Shown: piece after piece, positions 18,133 through 26,640 of the stretch | Layout of the letters: each line of letters begins with the position of its first letter | Position numbering within the stretch: position 1 is the first letter of the stretch | Assembly: GCF_025677645.1 (NCBI RefSeq) | Contig: NZ_CP106879.1 | Span: 3,472,001 to 3,536,000, forward strand | Reading direction: 5' to 3' | DNA: 64,000 nt | Source: Curtobacterium poinsettiae | Lineage (GTDB): Bacteria; Actinomycetota; Actinomycetes; Actinomycetales; Microbacteriaceae | Position numbers and translations under genes: made by a program | Notes under the pieces: generated by a model | Database searches by the model: none | What the model saw: only the letters and a program-made list of their open reading frames with translations | Told to the model about the DNA's origin: nothing

Positions 18133-19146
18133 ATGCGCGCAACCGTGCGGGACGTGGCCGCCCTCGCCGGGGTGTCCCCGAAGACCGTCTCCAACGTCGT
18201 CAACGGCGGCGTGGTCGTGCGCCCGGAGACCCGCGAACGCGTCGAGCGCGCGGTCGCCGAGCTCGACTACGTGCCGAACCTGTCCGCCCGCGGGCTCCGG
18301 AACGGCCGCTCCGGAGCGATCGCGCTGACCCTGCCGGAGATGGGCAGCGCGTACTCCGCCGAACTCGCCCAGTCCTTCGTGGAACTCGCCCGCGAACGCG
18401 GCTGGGTCGTGCAGCTCGAGCAGACCGGCAACGACCCGGCCCGCGAACGCGAACTGGTCTCCCGTGCCCGCGCGCACCTGGTGGACGGGCTGATCCTCAA
18501 CCCGGTGTCGCTCAGCGCGAGCGTCCTGGCCTCGACCGAGGGGCTGCCGCCGACCGTCGTCATCGGCGAGGTCGAGCCCGAGCACGTCGACCAGGTGCAC
18601 GTGGACAGCCGCGCGGCGGCCGAGCAGGTCACCGAACACCTCATCGCCCACGGGCACCGGCGCATCGCGGTCGTCGGGGCGTCACCCGAGGGCGCCGCAA
18701 CGGCGACGAGCGAGCTCCGCGAACGCGGCTACACCGCCGCGCTCACCGCCGCCGGCATCACGCCAGACCCGTCGCTCCGAGTCCCGCTGCCGGCGTGGAC
18801 CACGAGTTCCGCGGCGACGACCTTCGCGGCCTGGCTGGACGAGCACGCCCTGCCCGACGCCGTCTTCGCCTTCACCGACTCGATCGCGTTCGGGGTGCTG
18901 CACGTCCTGGCCGCCCGCGGCGTCCGCGTGCCCGAGCAGGTCAGCGTCATCGGGTTCGACGACGTCGACGCGGCCGCGTACGCGATCCCGTCGCTCAGCA
19001 CGGTGTCGTTCGACCGTCGGGCCTTCGCGACGGCGGCACTCGACCTGCTGACCCGGCGGATCGCGGACCGCGGTGCCGCGCCGGAGACCGTGGTCGTTCC
19101 GCACCGGATCGTCGAGCGGGCGAGCGTCGGCGACCGCCCGCGCTGA
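18133..19146 (+). CDS. LacI family transcriptional regulator
   Basis: 337 residues. The N-terminus MRATVRDVAALAGVSPKTVSNVVNGG is a canonical LacI helix-turn-helix, followed by a VPNLSARGLR hinge and a periplasmic-binding-protein-like sensor domain. ATG 18133 lies 7 nt after a TACGCT box (18120-18125), so it is probably leaderless. It lies just downstream of two coupled oxidoreductases and probably controls them in response to a sugar. No clear LacI-type palindrome was found at 16045-16057. An 81-bp repeat follows the stop codon. Confidence 0.87.
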   Translation: MRATVRDVAALAGVSPKTVSNVVNGGVVVRPETRERVERAVAELDYVPNLSARGLRNGRSGAIALTLPEMGSAYSAELAQSFVELARERGWVVQLEQTGNDPARERELVSRARAHLVDGLILNPVSLSASVLASTEGLPPTVVIGEVEPEHVDQVHVDSRAAAEQVTEHLIAHGHRRIAVVGASPEGAATATSELRERGYTAALTAAGITPDPSLRVPLPAWTTSSAATTFAAWLDEHALPDAVFAFTDSIAFGVLHVLAARGVRVPEQVSVIGFDDVDAAAYAIPSLSTVSFDRRAFATAALDLLTRRIADRGAAPETVVVPHRIVERASVGDRPR

Positions 19147-19156
19147 CGTCGACGCC

Positions 19157-19242
19157 GTTCCGTGCTGACCGACACCGCACGCGGTCGCACGCCCGTAGGG
19201 TGTCGCTCAGCGCGAACGACCGCCGGAGCGGGAGCCGCTGCC
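19157..19242. repeat. REP-like palindromic repeat, copy 1 (81-bp direct repeat)
   Basis: The left arm GTGCTGACCGACACC and right arm GGTGTCGCTCAGCGC form an imperfect hairpin. Positions 19162-19242 recur at 19709-19789 with only 5 substitutions in 81 bp. A more diverged relative is at 61308-61366. It lies between the LacI gene and the VOC gene. Confidence 0.75.
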
Positions 19243-19285
19243 GGACTGCCGCCGCCGCCTGACCGTCAGGCGTACGCTCCGCCGC

Positions 19286-19672
19286 ATGACCAGCGAAGAC
19301 GCCTCGATGCCGACACTCGCCGCGACCGTCCTGCAGTCCCCCGAGCCGGTCGCCCTCGGCCGGTTCTACGGTGCCCTGACCGGGTGGACCGTCCACGAGG
19401 ACGGGCCCACCTGGGTGCGCGTGCGCCCCGACGAGGGTCCAGGCCTGTCCGTGCAGTACGAACCGGCCTACGTCGCCCCGGTCTGGCCCGGCACCGAGGA
19501 TGCCCCGGGCATGCAGCTGCACCTCGACTTCCAGGTCGAGGACCTGCCTGCTGCGGTCGCGCGCGCCGAGCAGCTCGGTGCCCGGCAGGCCGCGTTCCAG
19601 CCACAGGACGACGTCCGGGTACTGCTCGACCCGGACGGCCACCCGTTCTGCCTGTTCCTGCCCGGGGCGTGA
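19286..19672 (+). CDS. VOC family protein
   Basis: 128 residues with a single VOC module: PEPVALGRFYGALTGWTV at the start, MQLHLDFQVEDLPAAVARAEQLGA in the middle and VLLDPDGHPFCLFLPG at the end, matching glyoxalase-like proteins. The ligand is unknown. ATG 19286 lies 7 nt after TACGCT (19273-19278), leaderless. The gene is flanked on both sides by copies of the same 81-bp palindromic repeat. Confidence 0.75.
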   Translation: MTSEDASMPTLAATVLQSPEPVALGRFYGALTGWTVHEDGPTWVRVRPDEGPGLSVQYEPAYVAPVWPGTEDAPGMQLHLDFQVEDLPAAVARAEQLGARQAAFQPQDDVRVLLDPDGHPFCLFLPGA

Positions 19673-19704
19673 CGCGCTGCCCCTGCTGCCGCCGCTGCCG
19701 CGCA

Positions 19705-19789
19705 GTCGTGCTGACCGACACCGCACGCGGTCGCGCGCCCGTGGGGTGTCACTCAGTGCGAACGACCGCCGGAGCGGGAGCCGCCGCCC
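19705..19789. repeat. REP-like palindromic repeat, copy 2
   Basis: The near-identical second copy of the repeat at 19157-19242. It lies between the convergent VOC and alpha/beta hydrolase genes. The last 12 codons and the stop codon of the hydrolase (19753-19789, reverse strand) lie within it. Confidence 0.75.
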
Positions 19790-20523
19790 TCACCCGGGTC
19801 CGCCGCCGCCAGCACCGCCGACCGCGTCCGCGCATCTCCGAGGATCCGGAAGTGCCCACCCACCGGCAGCCGCACGTTCGTTGCCCCCTGGAGCGCACTG
19901 CCCTCGGGGATGAGCGTGTCGAACACCCCGTACACCGACGTGATCCGCGCGTTCGCGTCGAGTTCCCGCGCGAGCCCCGCCAGCACCGGGTCGGCCGCCC
20001 GGAACGCCCGCAGGTGCGGCACCGGCGCGAGCCGCGCGTAGACCGAGCCCGCGAAGGGCGTCGACACCGCGACCATCCGGTCGATCCGCTCGTGCTGGTC
20101 GAGCTGCGTCATCGCGTACTTGCCGATCAGTCCGCCCTTGCTGTGTGCGAGCACGAGCACGTTCCGCAGGTCCTGGTCCTCCAGGTACGCGATCACCTCG
20201 CGCGCCGAGTCGGGCACGGGCCGCAGGTTGTGGCGCAGGACGGGCAGCACGTGCACCGGGTGTCCCCGATCGTGGAGCGCGTCCATCAGCGGCCGCATGA
20301 AGTGCCAGGTCTCGTAGACGCCGGGGACCACGACGACGGGCTGCCCGGTGCCGTTCCGGTAGTCGTCCGCGGTGGTCGGGCCGAGGCTCCGGACCTGCCA
20401 CCTGGCGGCGTACCCCCAGTCGAGTGCGGCCCACCACGCGCGCCGCACCAGCGGGACACGGCCTGGAGGCCCGGATCGCCCCGTCCGCGCCGCATCCGTC
20501 CCCGACGTGGCCGACCGGGTCAT
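19753..20523 (-). CDS. Alpha/beta-hydrolase fold lipase-like protein
   Basis: 256 residues. Core motifs are VVVVPGVYETWHFMRPLMDAL (oxyanion-hole strand), VLVLAHSKGGLIGKY (nucleophile elbow; the nucleophile Ser is in AHSKGG, about residue 124), an Asp in YGVFDTLIPEG and a His in VGGHFRI. This is a complete lipase-type triad. The substrate is unknown. The start ATG overlaps the stop of the upstream hydrolase gene (ATGA). The C-terminal tail GGGSRSGGRSH is encoded by the REP-like repeat and is probably not part of the fold. Confidence 0.75.
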   Translation of the reverse strand: MTRSATSGTDAARTGRSGPPGRVPLVRRAWWAALDWGYAARWQVRSLGPTTADDYRNGTGQPVVVVPGVYETWHFMRPLMDALHDRGHPVHVLPVLRHNLRPVPDSAREVIAYLEDQDLRNVLVLAHSKGGLIGKYAMTQLDQHERIDRMVAVSTPFAGSVYARLAPVPHLRAFRAADPVLAGLARELDANARITSVYGVFDTLIPEGSALQGATNVRLPVGGHFRILGDARTRSAVLAAADPGEGGGSRSGGRSH

Positions 20524-21293
20524 CGCAGCCCCTCCAGGCGCTCGGCGCCGCGGAACGACTCGAGCAGGCGCGCGAAGGCGTCCGGCTGCCGTTCCTGCAC
20601 GTGGTGCGGGCCGGCCAGTTCCGCGAAGGTGCCGTCCGGCGCGGCGGCCGCGACCCGAACCGACCAGTCGTGCCGCGCGATCGGGTCCTGGCTGCCGCGG
20701 ACGACGAGGACGGGCTGCGTCACCTCGGTGATCGTCTGCTCGGTCGGGTAGCGGAGCATCGGCCGGAGCTCACGCGTGTACTGCCGCATGCTCCGCAGGT
20801 AGTCGGTGACCAGGACGCCGTTCATCCGGACCCCCTCGATGAACCCGTCGCGGCCCAGGTCGAGCGCCTGCAGCGGGAGCGACCGCCGTTCCGCGTTGAT
20901 CACCGGACCGACGAGCACGATCGCCGCGACGGTCTCCCGGTGGCGCCGGGCGGACTCGACCACGACCTGGGCCCCCATCGACTGCCCGACGAGCACCAGG
21001 TCGCCGTCGACCAGGTGGCGGACCGCCCGCACGACCACGTCGCCGAGCTCCTCGATGGGCAGCTGCCGACCGGCCGCGGGCAGCCAGCCGAACCCCGGCA
21101 GGTCGACGCTGATCGTGCGGTGCTCGGCGGCGACGGCGCGCTGCGACCGGGCGAAGGACCGGTGGGACATCCCGATGCCGTGGACGAACACGACGGTGGG
21201 GTCGGTGTCGTCGCGGACCGGCTCTCGCGCTGCCATGGTGTGCAGGCGCACGGGCAACCCGTCGATCCGGACGGTCTCCACAGCAGCGCGCAC
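20520..21293 (-). CDS. Alpha/beta-hydrolase
   Basis: 257 residues. PTVVFVHGIGMSHRSF (HGxG oxyanion hole), LVLVGQSMGAQVVVE (GxSxG; Ser about residue 105), VVRGSQDPIA (acid) and GPHHVQERQP (His near the end) give a full catalytic triad. The substrate is unclassified. GTG 21293 lies 6 nt after a reverse-strand TAGCCT box, indicating a leaderless transcript. It is first of a two-gene unit with the lipase-like gene, with 4-nt overlap. Confidence 0.78.
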   Translation of the reverse strand: MRAAVETVRIDGLPVRLHTMAAREPVRDDTDPTVVFVHGIGMSHRSFARSQRAVAAEHRTISVDLPGFGWLPAAGRQLPIEELGDVVVRAVRHLVDGDLVLVGQSMGAQVVVESARRHRETVAAIVLVGPVINAERRSLPLQALDLGRDGFIEGVRMNGVLVTDYLRSMRQYTRELRPMLRYPTEQTITEVTQPVLVVRGSQDPIARHDWSVRVAAAAPDGTFAELAGPHHVQERQPDAFARLLESFRGAERLEGLR

Positions 21294-21375
21294 GAGCCGA
21301 GGCTACGCGGCGGTTCGCAGCACCGGGTCAGCCTCGTCATCGGCCGCACACAGCCGGGCCGTGTGCACTCCTGGC

Positions 21376-21909
21376 ATGAGCGACACCACTCCCACCAACG
21401 GCCACGAACCGGACGGCTCCGACCGGGCGAATCGGGCAACGGCTCCGACCGGCTGGGGCGCCGCCCCGACCCCGACGTCGACCTCCACGCTCGACGCCCC
21501 CGCGCCGCAACAACAACAGCAGCAGCAGCAGCCGTACCGCGCGGACGCCGACGCCAGGAACCCGGGCGCCTGGGACTCCACCGCCCCGAAAGGCGCCACC
21601 CCCTGGTACGGCGCCGGCGCCGGCGCTGCGACCACCCGCCGCAGCACCGGCCCGAAGCCCCCGTGGTTCTGGCCGCTCCTCGCCGCGATCGTCGGACTCG
21701 CCGCACTGTTCGTCGGCGGAGGCGTCGGATTCGCCATCGGCCACGCGATCGGTGCGGACCGGACGCAGTCGACCACGCAGGTGCCCGACACGAACCGGTT
21801 CCCGGGCAACGGCACCGGGCAGGCCCCCGGTTACGGCTCCGGCAGCAGCGACGGGAGCACCAGCGACGGAACGAGCGACGGCAGCAGCAGCGACGGCACC
21901 GGCAGCTGA
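21376..21909 (+). CDS. Low-complexity single-span membrane protein
   Basis: 177 residues. The N-terminal half is disordered and contains eight consecutive glutamines (encoded by mixed CAA/CAG codons near 21509-21532). One strong transmembrane segment (FWPLLAAIVGLAALFVGGGVGFAIG) follows near residues 96-120. The tail is rich in Gly, Ser, Thr and Asp (GSGSSDGSTSDGTSDGS). It probably has a cytoplasmic N-terminus and an external tail. No domain is recognised. ATG 21376 has a TGCACT box 6 nt upstream. Confidence 0.65.
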   Translation: MSDTTPTNGHEPDGSDRANRATAPTGWGAAPTPTSTSTLDAPAPQQQQQQQQPYRADADARNPGAWDSTAPKGATPWYGAGAGAATTRRSTGPKPPWFWPLLAAIVGLAALFVGGGVGFAIGHAIGADRTQSTTQVPDTNRFPGNGTGQAPGYGSGSSDGSTSDGTSDGSSSDGTGS

Positions 21910-21930
21910 CCGACGGGTACGATCCGTCCC

Positions 21931-22480
21931 ATGCGGAAGACCACTGCCGGTCTGTTCACGTCGGTCGACGGCGTCGTGCAGGACCCCTACGAGTTCCAGT
22001 ACGACAGCTTCGACGACGAGCTCGGTGCGGCGATGGGCGCCTGGATGGCCCGGACCGACACCGTGCTGCTCGGCCGGAACAGCTACCTGGAGTGGTCCGA
22101 GTGGTGGCCCGCCCACGCCGACGACCCCTTCGGACAGTGGATCAACCCGATCGAGAAGCACGTGGCCTCCACCACGCTCGGCGACGACCTGACCTGGCAG
22201 AACAGCACGCGGATCCCGGGGCGACGTCCCCGCGTTCGTCCGCGGACTGCAACAGCGCGATGGGGCGGACATCGCCGTGTGCGGCAGTGTCACGCTCGTC
22301 CGCAGCCTGCTGTTCGCCGGGGTCCTCGACGAACTGCAGCTCATGATCCACCCGGCGATCGCCGGCCGTGGCCGACGACTGTTCGAACCGACCGACCCGC
22401 CCACGCGGCTGCGTCTGGTCGACAGCACCGTGACGAGCAAGGGGAACGTGCTGAACACCTACGGGCGGCTCGACGCCTGA
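21931..22480 (+). pseudogene. RibD-C/dihydrofolate reductase-family protein, frameshifted
   Basis: The first 97 codons give a RibD C-terminal-type start (MRKTTAGLFTSVDGVVQDPYEFQYD, LLGRNSYLEW). The frame then breaks, and the family's second half (ADIAVCGSVTLVRSLLFAGVLDELQLMIHP, ending NVLNTYGRLDA) continues in the next frame from about 22222 to 22480. Removing one G from the GGGG run at 22218-22221 restores a single protein of about 182 residues. So this is either a recent pseudogene or a homopolymer sequencing error. ATG 21931 lies 7 nt after a TACGAT box (leaderless). Members are NADPH-dependent reductases of unknown substrate. Confidence 0.8.
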
Positions 22481-22582
22481 CGGACGCACCACGGGCCTCC
22501 CGGCCCCACCCGTCATGCGCCCCGGCGAACCGCGCGTACCCTCGTGGGTGACCATCCGCACCCGAGGAACACCGGAGCAAGC

Positions 22583-23881
22583 ATGACCCAGGACACCCGC
22601 CCGCACGTCGTCATCGTCGGCGGTGGATTCGCCGGTGTGGCCGCCATGCGGGAGCTCGCCGATGCGCCGGTCCGGGTGACCCTGGTCGACCGCCACGTCT
22701 ACAACATGTTCCAGCCCCTGATGTACCAGGTCGCGACGGGTGGCCTGAACGCCGGCGACGTGACGTACTTCCTGCGCTCGCTCCGTGCCCGCCAGTCGAA
22801 CGCCGAGTTCCGTCACGGGCTGCTGACCGGCATCCGCACCGACGAGCGCATCGCCGAGATGTCCGACGGCGAGCACCTGCACTACGACTACCTGATCCTC
22901 GCCAACGGCGTGAACACGAGCTACTTCGGCACGCCCGGTGCGTACGAGTACGCGTACTCGATGTACTCCCGCTCGCAGGCGCTCCGCATCCGCGACGAGC
23001 TGTTCACCCGGCTCGAAGAAGCGGCGGCGAACCAGGGCCCCGACGAGATCCGCATCGTCATCGTCGGTGGTGGCGCGACCGGCGTCGAGATGGCCGGCGC
23101 GCTCGCCGAGCTCCGCGACCAGGCACTCGTCGGCGCGTACCCGGAGATCGAACGCGGCAACATCTCGATCACGCTCGTGCACCGCAGCGGCGAGCTGCTC
23201 AAGCCGTTCGCCCCGCGCCTGCGCCGGTACGCCGCCAAGGTGCTCCGGAAGCGCGGTGTGGTGCTGCGGCTGGGCACCGGCGTCTCCGAGGTCAAGCCCG
23301 ACGGCGTGATGACCGCTGACGGCGAGTTCATCCCCGCGTCGCAGGTGATCTGGGCGACCGGTGTCGCCGCCCACAAGGAGGTCTCCGGCTGGGGCCTGCC
23401 GCAGACCCACGGTGGCCGCATCCAGGTGAACGACGACCTGAGCGTGAAGGGCGCCGAGCGGATCTTCTCCGCCGGCGACATCGCCGCGCAGGACGACGCC
23501 CTCGCCCAGCTCGCCCAGCCCGCGCTGCAGGGCGGCCGGCACTCGGCGCGGCAGATCGTGCGCCTGCTCGAGGGGAAGGCCACCGAGCGCTTCAAGTACT
23601 TCGACAAGGGCACCATGGCGACGATCGGCACGAACGCCGCGGTCGCCCAGCTGCGCGGCGGGATCACCATGGTCGGCCCGGTCGCCTGGCTCGCCTGGGT
23701 GTTCGTGCACATCACGAGCCTGCTCGGCGCCGGCAACCGGATGTCGACCCTGACCCACTTCTTCGTCCGCTACGTGTGGTTCATGCGGAAGCGCTCGATC
23801 CCGATCGTCGGCGACGTGCGCCCGGTGCGGCCGAACGGCGACCGCGAGCCGGACCCCTGGCAGCTGCAGAAGGCCGAGTAG
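22583..23881 (+). CDS. ndh: Type II NADH dehydrogenase (NDH-2)
   Basis: 432 residues. The FAD-binding motif VVIVGGGFAGVAAMREL lies at about residues 9-25, and the NADH-binding motif IVIVGGGATGVEMAGAL at about residues 157-173. SAGDIAAQ holds the second FAD-contacting aspartate. The C-terminus has amphipathic and hydrophobic segments (GPVAWLAWVFVHITSLL) that anchor the enzyme on the inner face of the membrane. It feeds electrons from NADH to the menaquinone pool without pumping protons. The start is ATG 22583 with GGAG at 22574-22577. Confidence 0.88.
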   Translation: MTQDTRPHVVIVGGGFAGVAAMRELADAPVRVTLVDRHVYNMFQPLMYQVATGGLNAGDVTYFLRSLRARQSNAEFRHGLLTGIRTDERIAEMSDGEHLHYDYLILANGVNTSYFGTPGAYEYAYSMYSRSQALRIRDELFTRLEEAAANQGPDEIRIVIVGGGATGVEMAGALAELRDQALVGAYPEIERGNISITLVHRSGELLKPFAPRLRRYAAKVLRKRGVVLRLGTGVSEVKPDGVMTADGEFIPASQVIWATGVAAHKEVSGWGLPQTHGGRIQVNDDLSVKGAERIFSAGDIAAQDDALAQLAQPALQGGRHSARQIVRLLEGKATERFKYFDKGTMATIGTNAAVAQLRGGITMVGPVAWLAWVFVHITSLLGAGNRMSTLTHFFVRYVWFMRKRSIPIVGDVRPVRPNGDREPDPWQLQKAE

Positions 23882-23900
23882 CCGCGCGCGTTTCCATTTC

Positions 23901-23951
23901 GTGAGCAGGAACGGTCGCGTCCGCACGTCGGACCCGACCGTTCCTGCTCAC
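23901..23951. terminator. Covarying palindrome (GTGAGCAG family), copy 1
   Basis: A perfect 17-bp arm GTGAGCAGGAACGGTCG (23901-23917) pairs with 23935-23951, with a nested 5-bp GTCCG/CGGAC stem in the loop. It lies just downstream of ndh. It has no T-tract, so termination is inferred from stability and position. Confidence 0.65.
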
Positions 23952-24096
23952 GGTGTGCGTGCGGTGTCGTGCGGCGTCGGCGGTGTCGTTCGTCGTCGGC
24001 GCTGACGAGTCTGGTGCACCCCGCTCGTTGAGACTCCTCTTACCCGCGAGGAGGACCCTGGTCGGCGACACGCAACCGAGCAGCGCGGGAGGGACC

Positions 24097-25326
24097 ATGG
24101 CGACGACCACGCTGACCCACGCGCCGACGCAGGCGCAGCCACAGGACCGCACGGCCGCCCCGGAGCACTCCGGGGCGGGGACGCAGCAGGCGCCCCCGCC
24201 CCCGCTGACACACCGTGCACCCGCGCTCGACGGACTCCGGATCCTCGCCATCCTGGTCGTCGTCCTGTACCACTTGCACGTGCCGCAGTTCGAGGGCGGC
24301 TTCATCGGCGTGACGGTGTTCTTCGTGCTGTCCGGCTTCCTCATCACGACGCTGCTGCTCGGCGAGAGGCGTCGCACCGGGCGGGTGCGCCTCGGCTCGT
24401 TCTGGGTGAAGCGACTGCTCCGCCTGTACCCGGCACTGCTCGCGTTCGTCGTCGTCGGGCTCCTGCTCTGGAGCTGGGTCGGTGACTACAAGGGCGCTTC
24501 GCTGCAGTCGGGCCAAGCGGCGTTCATCGCGCTGACCTACACGGGCAACCTGTTCCGCGCCTTCTGGGACACCTCGCAGGGCGTCTTCGCGCACACGTGG
24601 AGCCTGTCGATGGAGGAGCAGTTCTACCTGGTCTGGCCGCCGGTGCTGGTCCTGCTCGCCGCACTCCGGGTCCGCCGCCGCTGGCTCCTGACGGGGCTCG
24701 GGGTCCTGGTCGTCGGGGCGTCGGCGGCGTCGTGGGCGAGCTACCGCAGCCCGAGCGGCGGTGCCACGCCCGACGTCTACTTCTCGCCCGTGCTCGGGGT
24801 CGTGCCGCTGGCGATCGGCTGTGCACTGGCACTGCTGCTCGACGACGAACGGGTGCGCGTGCGGGCCGCCGGGATCCTCGGGCACGTGGCGACCTGGCTC
24901 GGTCTCGTGCTGCTGGTCGGAGTGCTGCTCTGGATCGACGACGACTGGACGCAGCACGCGTCGACGTTCGGCATCGTGCTGCCGCTGACCGGGCTGATCG
25001 CAGCGGTGACGATCGGTGGGCTCGTCTCGGTCCGCTCCCCGGTGTCGGCCGCCCTGGCCTGGACGCCGGTGTCGTGGTTCGGCCGCCGGGTCTCGTACTC
25101 GGCGTACCTCTGGCACCCGCTGGTGATCGCCCTGCTCGGCACCTTCGCGATCGGCCCGTGGGGCACGGTCGGCCTGGTCGGCGCGGTGGTGATCGTGTCG
25201 ATCGGTGCCGCGTACGCCGTCGAGGTCCCCGTCGAGCGGTTCCGCGCACGGGTCCGAGCGGGTCGCCGGGCAGCAGCCCCGCGCAGCGCATCGAGTGAGC
25301 AGAAGACGTCGAGTACGGCCCGCTGA
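24097..25326 (+). CDS. Acyltransferase 3 family membrane protein
   Basis: 409 residues and about ten membrane segments. It opens after a Pro/Gln-rich cytoplasmic tail with ALDGLRILAILVVVLYHLHVP, the acyltransferase-3 start with its key His. FFVLSGFLITTLLL and an SLSMEEQFYLVWP segment (catalytic Glu/Gln region) follow. Such enzymes O-acylate cell-surface glycans or lipids. The start is ATG 24097 with GGGAGGG at 24088-24094. The last ten codons (SEQKTSSTAR) are encoded within the GTGAGCAG palindrome that follows, so the repeat defines its stop. Confidence 0.85.
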   Translation: MATTTLTHAPTQAQPQDRTAAPEHSGAGTQQAPPPPLTHRAPALDGLRILAILVVVLYHLHVPQFEGGFIGVTVFFVLSGFLITTLLLGERRRTGRVRLGSFWVKRLLRLYPALLAFVVVGLLLWSWVGDYKGASLQSGQAAFIALTYTGNLFRAFWDTSQGVFAHTWSLSMEEQFYLVWPPVLVLLAALRVRRRWLLTGLGVLVVGASAASWASYRSPSGGATPDVYFSPVLGVVPLAIGCALALLLDDERVRVRAAGILGHVATWLGLVLLVGVLLWIDDDWTQHASTFGIVLPLTGLIAAVTIGGLVSVRSPVSAALAWTPVSWFGRRVSYSAYLWHPLVIALLGTFAIGPWGTVGLVGAVVIVSIGAAYAVEVPVERFRARVRAGRRAAAPRSASSEQKTSSTAR

Positions 25327-25345
25327 CCCGACGTCTTCTGCTCGC
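25295..25345. terminator. Covarying palindrome (GTGAGCAG family), copy 2
   Basis: GAGCAGAAGACGTCG (25297-25311) pairs perfectly with 25329-25343. The acyltransferase stop codon lies in the loop. It shares its ends with the copies at 23901, 38842 and 63746. Confidence 0.65.
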
Positions 25346-25383
25346 TGAACGCCGCGGTGAACGGTCACCGTAGGCTCGCCGAC

Positions 25384-26577
25384 GTGCCCATCGAACGCGT
25401 CGACGTCCTCGTCGTCGGCGGCGGCCCCGTCGGGCTGTTCCTGGCGGCACTCCTCGCGGCGCGGGGCGTCGACGTCCGCGTGTGGGAACGCCGGGCCGAG
25501 CCGCCGACCGGTTCGCGGGCCATCGGCATCCACCCGCCGTCCCTCGACGCGTTCGCCGCGATCGGCCTGGACACCGCGGTGCTCGCCGAGGCGTCACTGG
25601 TGCACGCCGGCGTGGCCCGGAGCCGCGGTCGGACCATCGGCACCCTGCGCTTCGACCGGGCATCGCCGACCCATCCGTACGTGGCCACCCTCGACCAGCA
25701 CCGTACCGAGTCCCTGCTCCGGGACCGGCTCCGGGCCAGCGCATCGAGCGCCCTGCGGACCGGGACCACCCTGACCGCGCTGTCCCGGCAGGCCGACCAC
25801 GTCGACGCCGTCGGGACCGGACCGGACGGCGGCACCGTGACGCTCCGCGCAGCCTTCGTCGTCGGTGCCGATGGTGCGCGGAGCGCCGTCCGCGACCTGC
25901 TCGGCATCGGGACGACCGGGCGCGAGTACCCGGACCGCTACGTGATGGGTGACTTCGCCGACCCCGAGGCGCCGTCGGCCCGGTCGGCCGCGCTGGTCGA
26001 CGTCGGCCCGGACGGCGTCGTCGAGTCCTTCCCGCTGCCGGGCGCACGGCGCCGGTACGTCGCCCTGGTGCCGGACGACGACGCGTTCGCTTCGGCCGAG
26101 GGCAGCTGGACGAGCACGCCCGACGCCGCGGTCGTCGTACGCCTGGCCGCGCTCGTCGCCGAACGGACCGGGGTCGTCCCCGACCCCGCGAGCTGCTCGA
26201 TGACCAGCGGCTTCCGGGTGCGCCGCCGCACCGCCGAGCGCGTCGGCGTCGGCCGGGTCGTGCTCGTCGGGGATGCCGCCCACGAGATCAGTCCGATCGG
26301 CGGGCAGGGCATGAACCTCGGGTGGCTCGACGCTGCCGAGCTGGCGCCCCTGCTGGCGGGCGCGGTCCGCACCGGCGTCGCCGGTCCGTGGCCGGGCTAC
26401 GCCGCCCGCCGCCAGGCAGCCGCCCGCCGCGCGGCACGGCAGGCCGAGGTGAACATGGCACTGGGCCGTCCGCTCGGCCCCGTCACGGCGACCGGCCGGG
26501 AGGCGCTGCTCCGGACCGCCCTGTCGCTGCCGACCGCGCACGGCCTGGCTCGGCTCTACGCGATGCGCTGGGCCTGA
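25384..26577 (+). CDS. FAD-dependent monooxygenase (PHBH-like)
   Basis: 397 residues. N-terminal VDVLVVGGGPVGLFLAALLAARG is the GxGxxG FAD motif; VVGADGARSAVRDLLGI is the DG motif; VVLVGDAAHEISPIGGQGMNLGWLDA is the GD motif of class A flavoprotein hydroxylases. These enzymes hydroxylate aromatic or polyketide-like substrates with NAD(P)H and O2; the substrate here is unknown. GTG 25384 lies 7 nt after TAGGCT (25371-25376), leaderless. It is convergent with a UbiA-type gene, so a shared quinone-like pathway is conceivable but unproven. Confidence 0.85.
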   Translation: MPIERVDVLVVGGGPVGLFLAALLAARGVDVRVWERRAEPPTGSRAIGIHPPSLDAFAAIGLDTAVLAEASLVHAGVARSRGRTIGTLRFDRASPTHPYVATLDQHRTESLLRDRLRASASSALRTGTTLTALSRQADHVDAVGTGPDGGTVTLRAAFVVGADGARSAVRDLLGIGTTGREYPDRYVMGDFADPEAPSARSAALVDVGPDGVVESFPLPGARRRYVALVPDDDAFASAEGSWTSTPDAAVVVRLAALVAERTGVVPDPASCSMTSGFRVRRRTAERVGVGRVVLVGDAAHEISPIGGQGMNLGWLDAAELAPLLAGAVRTGVAGPWPGYAARRQAAARRAARQAEVNMALGRPLGPVTATGREALLRTALSLPTAHGLARLYAMRWA

Positions 26578-26640
26578 CGGCCCGCGTTCTGCGCAGTCGC
26601 GGCGCGCGGTCGGGGCGATCGCGCCGTGTGTTCCGCGTCG

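Noticed and set aside
19157..19789. Insertion sequence or composite transposon around the VOC gene
   Set aside because: No transposase gene, no terminal target duplications recognised; only the two short repeats support mobility.
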